From NCBI GenBank assembly GCA_030656535.1, contig JAUSPL010000312.1, forward strand, positions 1-6,465: a stretch of DNA of 6,465 bases, written 5' to 3'. Origin of the DNA: Gemmobacter sp. (GTDB lineage: Bacteria; Pseudomonadota; Alphaproteobacteria; Rhodobacterales; Rhodobacteraceae). Of the stretch, positions 5,555 to 6,465 are shown piece after piece. Both the position numbers and the translations under genes were made by a program. Each line of letters starts with the position of its first letter. Within the stretch, counting starts at the first letter, position 1. The notes beneath the pieces were generated by a model. The model did no database searches, was not told the origin of the DNA, and worked only from the letters and a program-made list of their open reading frames with translations.

Positions 5555-6465
5555 ATGTTCCAGAAAATCCTGATCGCCAACCGGGGCGAAATCGCCTGCC
5601 GGATCATCGAGACCGCCCGCAAGCTGGGCGTCGCAACCGTTGCGGTCTATTCCGACGCCGACCGCGGCGCGAAACATGTGGCCATGGCGGATCAGGCGGT
5701 GTGCATCGGGGCCCCCGCGCCCGCCGACAGCTATCTGCGCGGCGACCGGATCATTCAGGCGGCGCTTGATACCGGCGCGCAGGCCATTCACCCCGGCTAC
5801 GGGTTCCTGTCGGAAAACCCCGGATTTGTGGATCAGGTGACGGCGGCGGGGTTGGTGTTCATCGGCCCGTCGGCGTCGGCCATCCGGGCCATGGGGCTGA
5901 AGGACGCGGCAAAACGCCTGATGCAAGAGGCGGGCGTACCTGTCGTTCCCGGCTATCTGGGCGAGAACCAGGACCCCGAGCACCTTGCAGGGGCAGCCGA
6001 CACCATCGGCTATCCGGTCCTGATCAAGGCCGTTGCGGGCGGTGGCGGCAAGGGCATGCGCAAGGTGACCCGCCCGCAGGACTTCGGCGATGCGCTGGCC
6101 AGCGCCAAGGGCGAGGCGCGCACCGCCTTTGGCAATGATGCCGTCCTGATCGAGAAATACGTCGAAAAACCCCGCCATATCGAGGTTCAGGTCTTTGGCG
6201 ACGGCACCCATGCGGTTCACCTGTTCGAGCGCGATTGTTCCTTGCAGCGTCGCCATCAAAAGGTGATCGAGGAAGCCCCCGCCCCCGGAATGCCGCTGGA
6301 AATGCGGGCCGCGATGGGGGCCGCAGCGGTGCGGGCGGCCGAGGCGATCGGGTATTCCGGGGCCGGCACCATCGAGTTCATCGTGGATGCCAGTGACGGC
6401 CTGCGCCCGGACCGCTTCTGGTTCATGGAAATGAACACGCGGCTTCAGGTCGAACACCCGGTGAC
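5555..6465 (+). CDS. mccA: 3-methylcrotonyl-CoA carboxylase, biotin carboxylase (alpha) subunit, N-terminal part
   Basis: The first 303 residues are present; members of this subunit family are about 640-670 residues, so the end of the ATP-grasp domain, the biotin carboxylase C-terminal domain and the biotinyl domain lie beyond the window. The subunit uses ATP and bicarbonate to carboxylate its own biotin, which then serves MccB. Seen in order: ILIANRGEIACRII (about 5-18, biotin carboxylase N-domain), HPGYGFLSENPGF, the ATP-grasp glycine-rich loop KAVAGGGGKGMR, EKYVEKPRHIEVQVFGD, ERDCSLQRRHQKVIEEAP, and at the edge FMEMNTRLQVEHPV, which holds the metal-binding glutamate/asparagine and the active-site arginine of the family. 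The ATG has AAAGG at a 6-nt spacing. Biotin carboxylase domains of acetyl-, propionyl- and geranyl-CoA carboxylases look alike over this part; the assignment rests on the neighbouring ivd and mccB. liuD is a synonym. Confidence 0.92.
   Translation, partial: MFQKILIANRGEIACRIIETARKLGVATVAVYSDADRGAKHVAMADQAVCIGAPAPADSYLRGDRIIQAALDTGAQAIHPGYGFLSENPGFVDQVTAAGLVFIGPSASAIRAMGLKDAAKRLMQEAGVPVVPGYLGENQDPEHLAGAADTIGYPVLIKAVAGGGGKGMRKVTRPQDFGDALASAKGEARTAFGNDAVLIEKYVEKPRHIEVQVFGDGTHAVHLFERDCSLQRRHQKVIEEAPAPGMPLEMRAAMGAAAVRAAEAIGYSGAGTIEFIVDASDGLRPDRFWFMEMNTRLQVEHPV

Noticed and set aside
5297..6457. A 386-codon minus-strand frame opposite mccA
   Set aside because: Antisense shadow of the biotin carboxylase gene, whose plus-strand motifs are unambiguous.

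Overview
The window is about 62-64 % G+C by eye, with strong C/G preference in third codon positions. Its proteins read like those of an alphaproteobacterium, most likely a member of the Rhodobacterales (Rhodobacter/Paracoccus/Roseobacter type). This placement comes from remembered protein families, not from a search. It is mostly a leucine (isovalerate) degradation locus on the + strand, with the start of an unrelated, divergently read kinase gene at the left edge.

Layout: (1) 1-413, minus strand: the N-terminal part of a type-2 glycerate kinase (DUF4147/MOFRL family), running off the left edge. (2) 414-650: the divergent intergenic region. It has a plausible sigma-70 promoter facing right and, exactly where transcription should begin, a perfect 8+8 bp inverted repeat, ATTGAACA-CA-TGTTCAAT. 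This is the best regulatory signal in the window. (3) 651-1811: isovaleryl-CoA dehydrogenase. (4) 1812-2174: a 363-bp gap with no convincing gene. (5) 2175-3779: the carboxyltransferase (beta) subunit of 3-methylcrotonyl-CoA carboxylase, starting with GTG. (6) about 3978-4400: a small exported protein of the staphylococcal-nuclease fold, whose N-terminus is unclear because of an in-frame TAG upstream. (7) 4417-5427: an FMN-dependent nitronate monooxygenase/2-nitropropane dioxygenase-like protein. (8) 5555-6465: the biotin carboxylase (alpha) subunit of 3-methylcrotonyl-CoA carboxylase, running off the right edge.

Together ivd, mccB and mccA carry out two consecutive steps of leucine breakdown: isovaleryl-CoA to 3-methylcrotonyl-CoA, then biotin- and ATP-dependent carboxylation to 3-methylglutaconyl-CoA. 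The hydratase and HMG-CoA lyase expected for the remaining steps are not in the window; downstream is a natural place to look. The two carboxylase subunit genes are separated by a nuclease-fold gene and a nitronate monooxygenase-like gene, neither of which has an obvious role in the pathway. All + strand genes run in the same direction with short to moderate gaps, so a single operon is plausible.

I found no RNA gene, CRISPR array, insertion sequence or clear intrinsic terminator. Nothing here amounts to a convincing new biological system. The points worth a second look are the operator-like palindrome, the nuclease-fold gene with its interrupted leader and altered metal site, the odd oxidoreductase inside the mcc pair, and the long ivd-mccB gap.
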